This document shows positions 35,730 to 47,523 of a stretch of 64,000 nt of DNA, piece after piece. How positions within the stretch are numbered: position 1 is the first letter of the stretch; every line of letters begins with the position of its first letter. A model generated the notes under the pieces. That model saw nothing but the letters and a program-made list of their open reading frames with translations. It had not been told where the DNA came from and did no database searches. The stretch comes from Melastoma dodecandrum. Its lineage: Eukaryota > Streptophyta > Magnoliopsida > Myrtales > Melastomataceae. Location of the stretch: NCBI GenBank assembly GCA_029817715.1, contig JARUPY010000290.1, positions 3,038,001 to 3,102,000 on the forward strand, given 5' to 3'. The translations under genes were made by a program, and so were the position numbers.

Positions 35730-36247
35730 TCACAGATAAACAACCCTTGTAAGGCGGAAAGTTATCCCAGAAAAGAAACATAAAACATGCTGGATTATGA
35801 GATGCAAGTATTCAGCTAACACATGAATAGAAAGCCACGAAAGTAGAAGCTGAATGAAGGAGTATATGAACCCCAAGATATCAGAATATGAGACAATAAT
35901 GTTGCATAATTGACTATGACTTCGTAAAAGTGTTACATAGAACAAAGATGGGAGGGGGAGAGAAGTTTAAGGGGGGCTGGGCGGTGGTGCGATGCACCTG
36001 CAAATCAAAGGCCATGGCTGTTTGTGACTGCATGACCTCCTTTTTAGGAGGTCATGCAGTCTTACTGGAGTAGATACACCACACAGATGAAGGCTAAGAC
36101 ATAAACTGAAGAAAACTGGGAATAACTCAAATACAGAATAGCAAAGCTGATAGACAGGATATGGAGGACACGAGAAACGATAGACATCTTAGACAAAGAT
36201 TAAAATAACTGAGACAAAGGGATATAAACAAAGAGTGAAGCAAAGCC
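35730..36247. other. Junction zone left of the pararetrovirus
   Basis: AT-rich DNA of unknown origin with a perfect hairpin (separate entry). No coding sequence recognised. It separates the truncated NST1-like gene from the first recognisably viral bases at 36248. Confidence 0.4.
36026..36061. repeat. Perfect 15-bp stem, 6-nt loop hairpin
   Basis: GACTGCATGACCTCC (36026-36040) is followed by a TTTTTA loop and the exact reverse complement (36047-36061). It lies about 190 bp from the left viral boundary. It is not followed by a T-run on either strand, so a Pol III terminator role is unlikely. The origin is unclear: it could be a small inverted duplication at a repair junction. Confidence 0.85.
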
Positions 36248-36289
36248 TAAACAGATTAGGGAATAACAAGGAGATGATCAACAGATACA
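36248..36289 (-). repeat. 42-bp inverted copy of the viral leader
   Basis: 36248-36289 is an exact reverse complement of 37675-37716, which lies in the leader upstream of the primer-binding site. It forms the left boundary of the integrated virus and is fused directly to the accessory frame. This indicates rearrangement during or after integration. Confidence 0.9.
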
Positions 36290-37199
36290 TTACTACCTGT
36301 CACAGCTTTTCAGAAAACATGGACAACTATTCTTTCCAAGATTAGGAATTCATCCCACCTGTCCATTCCTACATTTGTTTCCCATACATCCTGCTGAAAA
36401 ATTTCCTGTTGAGTTGAAATGGTTCTTTTGGTATTTCCTTCATGCACATACCATAGCCTTTGAATTTCCAGCTTTAGAGATGCTCCATTATCTTGAAAAA
36501 TTTGGAGATCTATGTTTATATTCCCCTGGAAATTATCCTCATGCACATCTTGCAGAAGTTCTCAATTGGTTCGCACCCTTATCCCGGTGGAAAATTTGGT
36601 TTGAAGAACAGGCCTACAGATTCCAGAAATGGCCAGATATTACTTCCTACACCGTCTACCTCCTCCACAGGAATTGGCACTACGACAGCAATGTAGCTTC
36701 ACTAGTTGCCGTCAATACGGTAGATCACTTTGCCTGTCTACCCAATTCAATTGCCATACATTTTGGGAACTATGAAGTCAACGACCAAATTCCACACATA
36801 TGGGAAGTTCCACTCAGCACTAAAGGATTCGAGCACAAAGACATGCTTCACAGCAGGACCTGCCTGACAAACAAGCTCTTCCAACTCAATTCAATGAGTC
36901 CTCTTACAGAAGAAGAATTGCTAGTCCAACAAATTGCAAGGATTGATGCCAACGAAGCATGGTGCTTAGATGAAGCCTTGGAGGCCCACATCCAAGAACA
37001 AATCAACTGGGATGTTATTGTTGAAGACATGATCCAGAACTTCAATCTCTCAGACCCAAACGCAATACCAGGATCATCTTCAGGCCCAAGATCACCACCA
37101 GGCCCAGGATCCACAAAAAGGCGTGCCTCGAGACAAAAGAGATTGTCGGCAAAGAAATCGGACCCACATGGAAAACGCCCCAAGACAGATCGAGACTAA
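36290..37199 (+). CDS. Viral accessory ORF, 5'-truncated
   Basis: The frame is open from the inverted-leader junction (about 36290) to TAA at 37199, about 300 codons, with no ATG before the region of protein-like sequence; 5' truncation is likely. The N-terminal half is rich in Trp, His and aromatic residues (for example KWFFWYFLHAHTIAFEF). The C-terminal 60 residues turn Pro/Ser/Lys-rich with a basic RRASRQKR stretch resembling a nuclear-localisation or nucleic-acid-binding tail. In circular viral coordinates it would follow the polyprotein. Some endogenous florendovirus-type genomes carry a second ORF in this position; I infer equivalence from position, not from recognised homology. Function unknown. 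Confidence 0.6.
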
Positions 37200-37282
37200 C
37201 AACAGTGGCCGCCCATGTGCCGAAGAAAAGGATAGCCGCCCATGTGCAGAATTTAAAGATGAGAAGACCCAAAGTGACATCT

Positions 37283-37378
37283 TTTGACTAGGAATAGTTT
37301 TCCTTTAGTCACTTTCATCTTTTTGACTAAGAATAGTTTTCCTTTAGTCACTTTCATCTTTTTGACTAGGAATAGTTC
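37283..37378 (+). promoter_or_regulatory. 39-bp direct repeats upstream of the viral TATA box
   Basis: The word TTTGACTAGGAATAGTTTTC starts at 37283, recurs with one change at 37322 and partially at 37361, a 39-bp period. Each unit carries TTTGACTA (a W-box-like TTGAC core) and TTTAGTCAC. The position, 50-145 bp upstream of the TATA box, suits a pararetroviral enhancer. Function is inferred from position. Confidence 0.6.
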
Positions 37379-37426
37379 AAGGATACGTGGCTTAACCACA
37401 TCCAAATCCTAGCCTTTGGCTTTGTG

Positions 37427-37435
37427 TATAAATAG
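37427..37435 (+). promoter_or_regulatory. Viral TATA box
   Basis: TATAAATAG lies downstream of the 39-bp repeats. Transcription would be expected to start about 30 bp downstream (near 37460), giving a leader of roughly 400 nt that includes the primer-binding site before the polyprotein ATG at 37866. Confidence 0.65.
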
Positions 37436-37754
37436 CCTCTTGCAAACACAAGAGAGGGGCAGAGGAGAAAACACACTTCAATACAATTCTCATTTTCTCC
37501 CATCCATGTGCAACTAAACCTATCGGGGCAATAACCAAAGGGCAGTAAGGTATTCCAGTTCTTCAACCTCTCGATGATCTTTCTATCTTCGATAAACCCA
37601 AAAACATTCAGAAAACCCCAAAATCCATAAAGATCTGTTTATGTCTTTGCTCAAACGCATTCATCGTGTTTTTCTGTATCTGTTGATCATCTCCTTGTTA
37701 TTCCCTAATCTGTTTAAGTTAATCCTATGAGTTGTTTCTCAACCTTGTACTTAA

Positions 37755-37767
37755 TGGTATCAGAGCC
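37755..37767 (+). other. tRNA-Met primer-binding site
   Basis: TGGTATCAGAGCC is the canonical complement to the 3' end of plant initiator tRNA-Met used to prime minus-strand DNA synthesis in Caulimoviridae and many LTR retrotransposons. It lies 100 bp before the polyprotein start, in the expected leader position. Confidence 0.9.
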
Positions 37768-40700
37768 AAGTGGTGTGCCTGTTTTCTACTTCTCTTCGGA
37801 GAGGGAGAGAGTGTTTGTGAGTTACCGGATGCCCCTGCCTGCCGTTATTGCCCTACTGCCCAACCATGGATACCCAACCTGAGATATTGACTGCCCCCTT
37901 TTCCCTTGAGCCTTCTGCCTCCTTCCGACGTTCTAATGCAAGTATTGAATCACTATATGAAATCACCCACAAGAATTGTGATGCTAATCAAGTGGCTAAT
38001 ACTGAACTGCCATTGATCAATCCGTATACAGCTTTTCATAAGCCCTCTGCAGGACCCATAAGAAGCATAAGGACTTTAATTAGACGGCCTGCCTCAACAG
38101 CCCGTGAATACATACAGACTAGTAAGTTCAGTCAACATCCTATACTTGGGACACAGAGAGAACAATTTGTATCTCTGCAATTGCCAGCAGAGTTCCCTGA
38201 ACTATGGACTAAAGAAGGATATTCCCATCTCCATTTTGGAGCCATAAGACTTGCCTTGACATATCATGGACGAAAAGGACTGCCTGTGACTGCCCGAATG
38301 GCCCTTTTGGACACGAGATATATGGAATATCAACATGCAGTAATTGGAACAATTGAGACAACACTTAACGCAGGAACGGTCTTCGTGACCCTTTATCCTA
38401 ACTTCTGTATGTCTCTCAGGGATCCAAAAGTGTTGACAGCACTGCAGGTACAACTGCAGCTTTGCGGAGCCACAATGGAATCTGACTCCATTGAAGCCAC
38501 TCTTCACTACCAGATGGCGTATCGAGTTCAAAATCATGCTCTCGACATCAGCATGCCGAATGACGCCCAGAATGCTTTGCTCATCGTGGCTGATTATCAT
38601 GACCAAAAGGCTCCTACATGCATCCACATCCCCAGACAAATTCCAAGAACAGAGCTCTTGAAGCTTCTGCTGGAAAAATGGGTGACCGACTATGAGCAAA
38701 TCAAGAAAAGGACGGTGCCTCTTCCACCAATCCAGTCTACAATCTCTACCTTCTCAAGAGATAGAGAAGGAGCTGTCACGATCAAGTTTGATCGCTCAAC
38801 AGCTAAGGAACCAGCACCACCTCCCATTTTCCCAACCATGTTCATGGTACAACCTGTACCAAGAAGAAAGAAGCCAGAACCCCTCAACAAGATGATCCAT
38901 TCCTTTGATGGATATGGAAATCCAACATACTTCTTTAGGGACCCTCAATCTCAGCACTGCTACTGGGATGTAGCAAGATGTCCAGTAGACTGTGACTGCG
39001 AAGACTGCGACTCACCAGACTACTCCAAGACGAAGAGTAGATCAAGATGCCTGAATCGGAGAGGTCTCTCAGAATCAGAAGAAGATTCTGACTCAGACGA
39101 AGAAACCTTGTTCATTCCTCCTACTGCAAGAAAGCTCAAGAAGAAATCATCTCCGTACCAGCGCTACCAAAATGGTGACCAGACAGTTGGATTGCTTGGA
39201 CAACCCTCTGGAAAGTTTGACTACATCGTAAACTACGGGATTCCTCCATCCCGACCAGAGCCAAGCACAATTATCCCTTCAGGATGGGATAAGGACGTTG
39301 AGTCACCACCATCGCCAGCACAAACTCTACTGCAACAAGATCAAGCATGGCAAGACTTTGAGGACCTACCCAGAGACATAAAGCATCCGCTGAAGCCAAA
39401 GCAGACGATATTGCCCTGCTATAGAGCTATTTACAAATGGCGACAAAAACAAGCATCAACTACAAATCATGTTCAGGTTCCAGAGCCTGAAAAGCAAGTT
39501 GAGCCAGCTCTCAAGCCAGCTCCTGAGCCAGCTCTCAAGCCAGCTCCTGAGCCAGCTCTCAAACCAGCTCCTGAACCAGCTCCAGCACCAGCTTATGAGC
39601 CAGTTCTCAGAAAGACCATTCAAGCCTGTTCTCAAGAAGTACAGATGCTAGAGCCATACAAAAATGACAAACTTGCTCCCCTGCCAATCATGATGATGCA
39701 GCCAGAATCACCTGACTTGATTTTTCCAACTATGGATGAACACACTGTCAACAACGTCAGGTATACCGCAACGATTCCCATTCCAACAGCTGTCGATGCA
39801 CAAGGAAATGTGCAGCGCAACAGTCTTGCAGAAACTGTGCTCAATTGGCAAAGCCAGAACGCTATCGCCCAGAATGAAGCCTTGAAGATCATCCACAAGA
39901 AGGTGGATAAAGTAGAAAGTCGTCTGGAGAAGACAAAACACAACTTGTCTCACCAGATCCAGTCCCAGAGTCAGAATATCTCTCAAAAGCTCAATCGACA
40001 TCATGATCAAATGCATGAAGTACTTAGGGTACTACAACATTCCTTGAACAACATTGAACAAGGACGATACCCTGCACACTTTCAATCAGATCCAGATGAA
40101 GAAATTGCCCGCTTAGAGAAGCTGATCAAAGCGGCCCGAGAGATGCAAGAGAAACCTCCCTTGAAGTCATCCTATGGAGGATCAGATTTTATGGACTTAG
40201 GAAGGAAACCTTCCTACTCTCCTTTGGAGAAACCATCCAAGAGCTATTATCTGTTCGGAGATCCGAACAAGAAAGATGTTGCAGACATCAGAGAGATTGC
40301 AAAGAAGCTAGAAAAGCAAAAGCGTAAGACTCAACAAGAGCAACGCTCAAAGGAACAACGAAGAACTGAGATCCGAGAAGGAAAGAAGAAAGCAACTGAA
40401 TCCTCTCGAAGACAGAGATCTCCTAGCCCTTTAAGATCTCACAGTGAAGAAAGTTCTTCAGAAGAGATTCCTACCCAGCAACTACTAATCAAAGAAGCCA
40501 AACTGCAAAATCACCCCTCAGTTTCAGTTCCACATTGGATGAAACCCGAAAAGCCTTCACAAGCTTTCAAGGACACAAGAATGCACTACTCCATGGATCC
40601 TTGGGATTTTGGTACCCAAGAACAAGAAGATCACGTAGAAATTTTCATGGCAAAACCTCCAAGTGAAGAACCAACAGAGGAACTCTCCGAATCATCATTC

Positions 40701-43700
40701 TCGGAGACATTGACCGAAGATACTACAAGTACAGAAGAAGATCAGCCCACAACTGAGAATTCAACAGACTCCCAACTCTGTGAGATTCCTTTAGTTTATA
40801 TGGCTGACAATCCACCTCAGGTCAATGAACCAGATAGTTCTTCAGACAACCCCATGGAAGACCGGCCAAACCCGTCGATGAAAGAATCAGGATCTTTCTC
40901 ATTCACCATTGATGATATCGACATAGACAAATGGCCACAACGATTCAGAGACTTCTACGCATGGTGCCTCCAGAAGAGATTAACAGAACCTTCTTCAGTA
41001 GTGATACTGTCAGAATTAACAACGAAGTTCCGAGGAATGCTACAAACCTGGTGGAATCAGCTGACAGAGCAAGTACAGATACAACTCATCAGCCTACCAT
41101 TCCCAGAGTTCTTGGCACAGCTATATATCAACTTTATTGGAAGTCCAGAGAACCTGATTGAAGATAAGAGAAAAGAATTCTTCAAACGACGCTGCTGTTC
41201 GTTCAGAAAGAAGGATATCAACCGACACTTCAAGAGGATGATCACATTGTTCATAAACCTTGGAGCAGACAATGCCCACAAACCAGTGTTCATATCCTCA
41301 CTCATAGAGCCAATCTCTTCATTGGTAGAAAAGGAAATAGCCGCCAAAGGAATAAGAGTCATGGACCTCTCGGTTGGACAAATCCTGCAGACAGTTCACT
41401 TCGCAGTTAGTGAACTCTGCCAAAGACGAAGCGTCATTAGAGATTTTCTCAAACACGACCAAAGACTCGACAATGCCTGTAAACCGACCAGGTATCTTAC
41501 AAAGTGCACTAAAGCAGATTTGTGCAAATGTCCAGATTTTCCTGACAAAGAGACGTCAAGAAGACGATTTAGAAGATCTCCAACAAAGCACTTCATCCAG
41601 AAGAAAAGAAGAGATCTGACCAGGAAACAAAACAAGAGAAAAGTTGAACCCAGACCAAGAAAACGTTATCTACAGTTCAAGCACAGACATTTTCCTACAA
41701 GGAAAACAGACAGATGTTACATTTGTAACAAACCAGGACATTTTGCAAAAGATTGCAAAAAGAGAAAGAAGAAGCTCATTGCACAGCTTGAGAGAGCTAC
41801 AGGAGTATCACTAGAAGACAATGATGTAGAATCAGTCTTCTCCCTTGATGAAGAACCTTCAGACCAAACAGTTTACTGCTTGGAACCCAGACGAACTCCT
41901 ACAAACATACTCTCATCTTCAAGTGACAGTGACTACGACAGCATCTTCACCATCACCTCAGTCACGAAGCACTCTCAACCATTGTCACGATATGCAAGTG
42001 TTACTACACGAAGAATCCCCTCATGCGAATCCTTCACCAACTTGGAAATTCATTCCACAGATCCAGACATCGAGGAAACTACAGAAGCAAGTACTTCTCT
42101 CATGGCTTCCTCCAACATATTGCCTCATGTCAAAGTCCAAATCTACTTTACAAAGTATCGGAGACCAATTCAAGCAATTGCCTTCATCGACACTGGAGCA
42201 GCTGAAAGTATGATAAATCCAGCTATTGTCCCAGCAGAACTGCTTGTTCCACAAGTCAATACATACAAAGCAGCATCAGGAAAGACGTTCCAAACATTCC
42301 TGAAGACAAAGAGGATAAAGGTCATGTTATTCCCTACATGTTCCATATCAGTAGAAATTGTTGCTACTGACCTTCCAGGGAAAGACCTTGTCATTGGATG
42401 GGACATACTTCGGCAGCTACATAGCCTCAAACTATTAGCAACTGGTATACGACACAAGTCCAGTTTCAAGCCATACACTCATGAGAGCAGGATGTACTCG
42501 GTACAGCCAGTACAACAAACCTTGGAACTATTCAGACCAGCTTTTGCAACAGACCATCAGGATTTTCTCAACAAGTGTTCACACCCACTGTGGACAAATC
42601 CGAAGTTCTTCGTCAGACTTCCGTTTAAGCAGAACGAAGATATAAACCCGACAAAAGCCAGTCATCCAGGCATGACTCCTTCAGACTCAAAGCAAGCAAC
42701 AAAGGAATGCAGCTTGTTGCTTAAACAAGGATTGATTGAACATTCCAGTTCATCATGGGCATGCCAAGCATTTTATGTCAACAAGAGATCAGAACAGAAT
42801 AGAGGGAAGAAGCGATTGGTCATCAACTACCAACCCCTGAATCACTTCCTCCAAGACATCAAATTTCCTATCCCAAATAGGACAGCTCTGTTCTCCTCAC
42901 TTTCAAAAGCCAAGGTATTCTCCAAATTTGATCTTAAAAGTGGTTTTTGGCAGATAGGTGTTCATCCCGATGACAGATGGAAAACAGCCTTCTGCATACC
43001 CAACGGACATTTCCAATGGAGAGTCCTACCATTTGGACTCAAGACAGCCCCTTCCTTATTCCAGGATGTCATGATAAGTATCTTTGAACCCATACAGTCT
43101 TCTGCACTCATCTACATAGATGACATCTTACTCTTCAGCAAAGATCAGAATTCACATGACCAACTCCTGAAGGAATTTGCAAAGATTATCCAACAGTATG
43201 GGATAATGCTGTCTGAAAAGAAGGTACAACTTAGCACATCAACAATTGAGTTCTTAGGAATGAGATTAGCAGATGGACAGTATTACCCAGGTCCTCACAT
43301 CGCACAAGAACTACTGAAGTTCCCAGATACACTGACCACAAAACAAGTTCAGCAATTTCTTGGAATTGTAAATTATCTCAGAGACTTTGTTCCAGGAATC
43401 AGTAGGTACACCAGCCCACTCGAAGCTCAGCTCAAGAAAGATGCATCTCCACGGGGAGATCAGCAAACCAGCGCCGTCCAGTATTTAAAGAAGAATCTTC
43501 AGAATTTGCCTCCTTTACAGATTCCTTCTGATGGATTGAGAATCCTGCAAACGGACGCGAGCAATGAATTCTGGGCAGCCATACTTTTTGAAGAAATCAA
43601 TGGAACCAGAAGAATATGTGCCTACAAATCAGGGAAGTTCAACAATGCTGAACAACACTACTACTCAGGGATCAAAGAGATTCTAGCGGTCAAATATGGA

Positions 43701-43984
43701 ATCAAGAAATTGGAATTCCATCTCATGGGACATCATTTTGTGATCGAGACAGACTTCAAGTCCTTCGACTCAGTCCTCAACCTCAAGGCCAAGAAGATTC
43801 CCAATGCTCAACTACTGAGGTTATCACAATGGTTCTCACAATACTCGTACACGGTACGACATATCAAAGGAAAGACAAATGTCGTTGCTGATTTTCTCTC
43901 CTTGAGTATCCAAAACTTCAAGCAATGTTCTCCCTTCATACTCAGAACACACCAAGACCAAATCAAACACTCTCTCCCCTTTCA

Positions 43985-44759
<775 letters not shown>

Positions 44760-45480
44760 GGCAGCTTCACTTCATGCTTGCAACGGAGACATCGAATAGA
44801 ACAGTGGGCTATGCATTTCTAGCTTTTGCCCTTGGTTTTGATAACAGTTAGCGGTTGATTGGATCTTGTAAGTTCCATATAACGGCTTTCCATATTCTCA
44901 TACTGAATCTTGATTGTGGCGCTGCCTCGACCAGTTCATTTGATTGATGAATATAATCGGCAGGGAAAGGGATTAACTGAATTAGTCTTACCTTTAAGAA
45001 GTATCCGATTACAAGTTTTAATGATTCAACAGTATCCAACAGTTCAGGTTGGGTTCTCTGGTGTTTACATATGATCCTAGTGACAATCAAACCTCCGCAG
45101 AGCGATCCTCGTCGCTCGTGCTTGGGACACTCTCCCCACAGTGCTGCAAGCTCCCTCCTCATCGAAGATAAGAGAATAACTGGTACAAGGTTTGACGGCA
45201 CCTGGATTCACCTTGAACTGCAGAATTATGGTGAGATTAATGTAGAAGATAATATGCAAGAAGAAAACTTGGAGGTGACTGTTAATGTAGAAAGGGGGAC
45301 CTCTCTATAAATTTATGTACAACCAATTTTTGGCTGACCATCACCGACGATGCTCGACATGCATTTCAATTGCCATTTGCTACTTTGTGATCCGTGATGT
45401 CGTGCGAATGGCTTCCCTGATCAGGTTTCCTCCCGTCGAAGTTGTTCTTGTTTTTTGGCACTCATTCACATGCGATTAAG
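44760..45480. other. RPL36 3' flank, no gene
   Basis: 3' UTR of RPL36 to about 45.0 kb, then DNA with short open frames on both strands (45071-45310 and its complement) lacking recognisable motifs. Confidence 0.4.
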
Positions 45481-45486
45481 AACTTG

Positions 45487-45818
45487 TTGGTATATTACCA
45501 ATTCGTTTTTTCTGTATCCATACCGCGTTTGTTTATGATTTATGGAGGCTCCATTGTTGACCACAAACACGACAAGGGATACGTACGTTTGCAGTGCCGT
45601 CGCAGAACGGAGTGTAAAGATAATTGAGTTTATTATCTTATTGTATATATTTTCCTCTGTAAACAGTAATTAAGAGAGTGTAACAAGGGATGAAGCTCAC
45701 TTGAAAGAGACGATCTATAAAGATAGCCAGTACGTTGGTTCTGTTTCTCTTCCTGATGTTGGTGTTCGTTCTCTTCCTGTGGTTCAAGGTTTTTCGCAGC
45801 TGATCTCGGATCGTAGCA
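45487..45818 (+). repeat. Possible copia-type LTR with primer-binding site
   Basis: A stretch beginning TGTTGGTATATTACC and ending GTAGCA is directly followed by TGGTATCAGAG (45819-45829), the tRNA-Met primer-binding motif, and then by copia gag-like sequence. A TGTATATATT word lies near 45645. No second LTR is visible, so the boundaries are a guess from the TG...CA rule. Confidence 0.4.
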
Positions 45819-45844
45819 TGGTATCAGAGTACAGCGAAGACCAC

Positions 45845-46290
45845 GAATCCTTGATGGAAGATACCCTAGGTATTCGTTTTTTTTCCGTCAATCCTATCTT
45901 TGATCTTTGATGGGACAAATTACTCTGCCTGGTCTCGAGCCTTCTTGCTGGCACTTACCGTTAAAGATAAGGTGGGATTAGTTGACGGGACGATTGAGAA
46001 ACCGTAAGAGGAAGATAGAATCTTCGAGGTGTAACAGCCTAGTAGTGGTTGGTTGATTAAATCAATCGATCAGTCAATTGCATCTGAATTGATAGATTTG
46101 GAGTTAGCGTCTGAAAATTGGGAAATTTTGAAGAACAGGTTTGCTCAACCTGATATTGTTCGAATATGTTACTTGCACCAGCTTTTGTGCATTCTGTCTC
46201 GCAAGGAAATAGGACAGTGCAGGCATATTTTCTTCAATTGAATTCTATTTGGCGAGAGCTGAGATCTCTCAGGCCATTTTCTAAGTGTTA
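45845..46290 (+). pseudogene. Ty1/copia gag fragment
   Basis: Translation in shifting frames gives a copia-type gag (UBN2/retrotran_gag) N-terminal domain: an NYSAWSRAFLLAL-like start, KDKVGLVDGTIEKP, GWLIKSIDQSIASELI, then WEILKNRFAQPDIVRICYLH and LNSIWRELRSLRPFSKC. TAA and TAG codons and frameshifts interrupt it (for example after GTIEKP near 46000 and in FEV-stop near 46035). Only the start of gag is left; it ends directly before the HIPP pseudogene. Confidence 0.75.
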
Positions 46291-46361
46291 TGTAATGTAT
46301 AATTAAGTCTTTACCTAAACAGCCTAACCCGTGAATAGTTGATGTCACCGTTACGTTTCAG

Positions 46362-46904
46362 ATGGCGGTGGAGTTGCGTGTCCCCAACTTGGACTGCGAG
46401 GACTGCGGTCCAAGCTCAAAGGTTTTTTGCCCACCCCTGGAGTTCCTCCGAGTTATGCTTTGTGCGCTTGCGGTCGATTGTTTGACAATGTGGAAATGAC
46501 CATGATATTTCAGGAGTGGAAGAAGTAAGAAGTTTCAGGAGTGGAAGAAGTAAGAAGACGACATGGAGACCCAGAAGCTCACATGAAGGGATACCGGCTG
46601 GAAGAGAAGAAGGTGTTGAAAGCCGTCAGGAGAGCGGGGAAAGCCCCAGAGCTGTGGCCATTCCCCAGGCAATCCCACTTCACGTCCTTCTGCTAGTACA
46701 CTTCCTACATCGTCAGCCAGTGCTACGAAACCCACAAGGTGGGTGGCACCAACGGTGTCCACACCTTCTTCCACACTCCTGCCGCTTACTCGTTCGCGGT
46801 CGCGTCGGACGAGGCCTTAGCATCCATATTCAGCAACGACAATCCCCACACTTGCACCATGATGCGATTACATCACCAGAGGAGGCGTCGTAGTCCAGAA
46901 TCTG
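46362..46904 (+). pseudogene. HIPP (heavy-metal-associated) protein pseudogene
   Basis: The ATG at 46362 opens MAVELRVPNLDCEDCG, the HMA domain metal-binding loop (normally DCEGC), and the frame then shifts (RSKLKG in another frame). After 46510 the frame shifts twice more around METQKL and then reads YRLEEKKVLKAVRRAGKAPE, LWPFPRQSHFTSF, TAG near 46698, YTSYIVSQCYETHK, TNGVHTFFHTPAAYSFAVAS and DNPHTCTMM, where the CaaX isoprenylation signal would be expected. The order matches plant heavy-metal-associated isoprenylated proteins. A 25-bp direct repeat (TTTCAGGAGTGGAAGAAGTA... at 46509 and 46534) duplicates the acceptor and start of the second exon. Frameshifts plus a stop make it a pseudogene. 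Confidence 0.75.
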
Positions 46905-47523
46905 TGCACTTGATGCGGCATAACTTTTCTCCAACTCCTGTCTCATTTATCATCATCACCCATGTCCCCCTAAGTCCCAATAATTTCATTCATCTTCAAA
47001 ACAACTGAGACTCCCATCGCTTCACATCCAGGGCAGTGTTGGTGCCACCTTCCGGTGGTGCATCCAGAGACTGGAACAGAGCAGAAGGGGTACACGCGCT
47101 CGTCGCAAGGAACAGTAGACAAAGGCTGGAGGAGCAGGGGCTTCATTCATTTCTTACAACACCATCCTTATCCATTCGTTGTCCAGTTCCCATTGTTTCC
47201 CAATCCCAAGCATTCGACTCATCGACATAAATGGGTAACTACTAGCATTAGAGGAAATAAACGTGCTTTACAGAGTAGGCGAGTCCCGTCTATGGAATTG
47301 GCAAGCCAACTACAAAACAAACATGAGTAAGATCGAAACCCCGCCCGCGCACCTACTACTCAAACGGAACGCCTGGACTTTTGGTTCGTTTGTTGAAGAA
47401 GATGTAAATGTCATCATCGTCGTGGTCGTCTCTGGAATTTTGGCTCACGTGGCCTTTATTTAATCCAAGTGATGAGATGGTTTCAGTTGAAGCAGCCGAG
47501 GCCTAAGGAAAGCATCCAGCACC
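46905..47523. other. 5' flank of the cytochrome b561 gene
   Basis: Contains overlapping open frames (47036-47330) without recognisable motifs and the promoter/5' UTR of the CYB561 gene. No gene called. Confidence 0.35.

Larger units (their letters stand above)
36248..43980 (+). mobile_element. Endogenous pararetrovirus (Caulimoviridae, petuvirus/florendovirus-like)
   Basis: A linear integrated copy in this order: a small accessory frame (to 37199), intergenic region with promoter-like sequence, tRNA-Met primer-binding site, and a large polyprotein frame. The polyprotein has movement protein, coat protein, protease, RT and RNase H but no integrase, as expected for Caulimoviridae and unlike Ty3/gypsy elements. 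The left edge begins with a 42-bp inverted piece of the viral leader. The right edge runs into the 5' UTR of RPL36 somewhere around 43930-44000. There are no LTRs. The large frame has no stop codon, so integration is either recent or the sequence has escaped decay, in contrast to neighbouring genes. The accessory frame lacks its 5' end, so this linear copy by itself is incomplete. Confidence 0.85.

Noticed and set aside
38202..42478. Several minus-strand frames of 60-165 codons
   Set aside because: All are antisense shadows of the pararetrovirus polyprotein.
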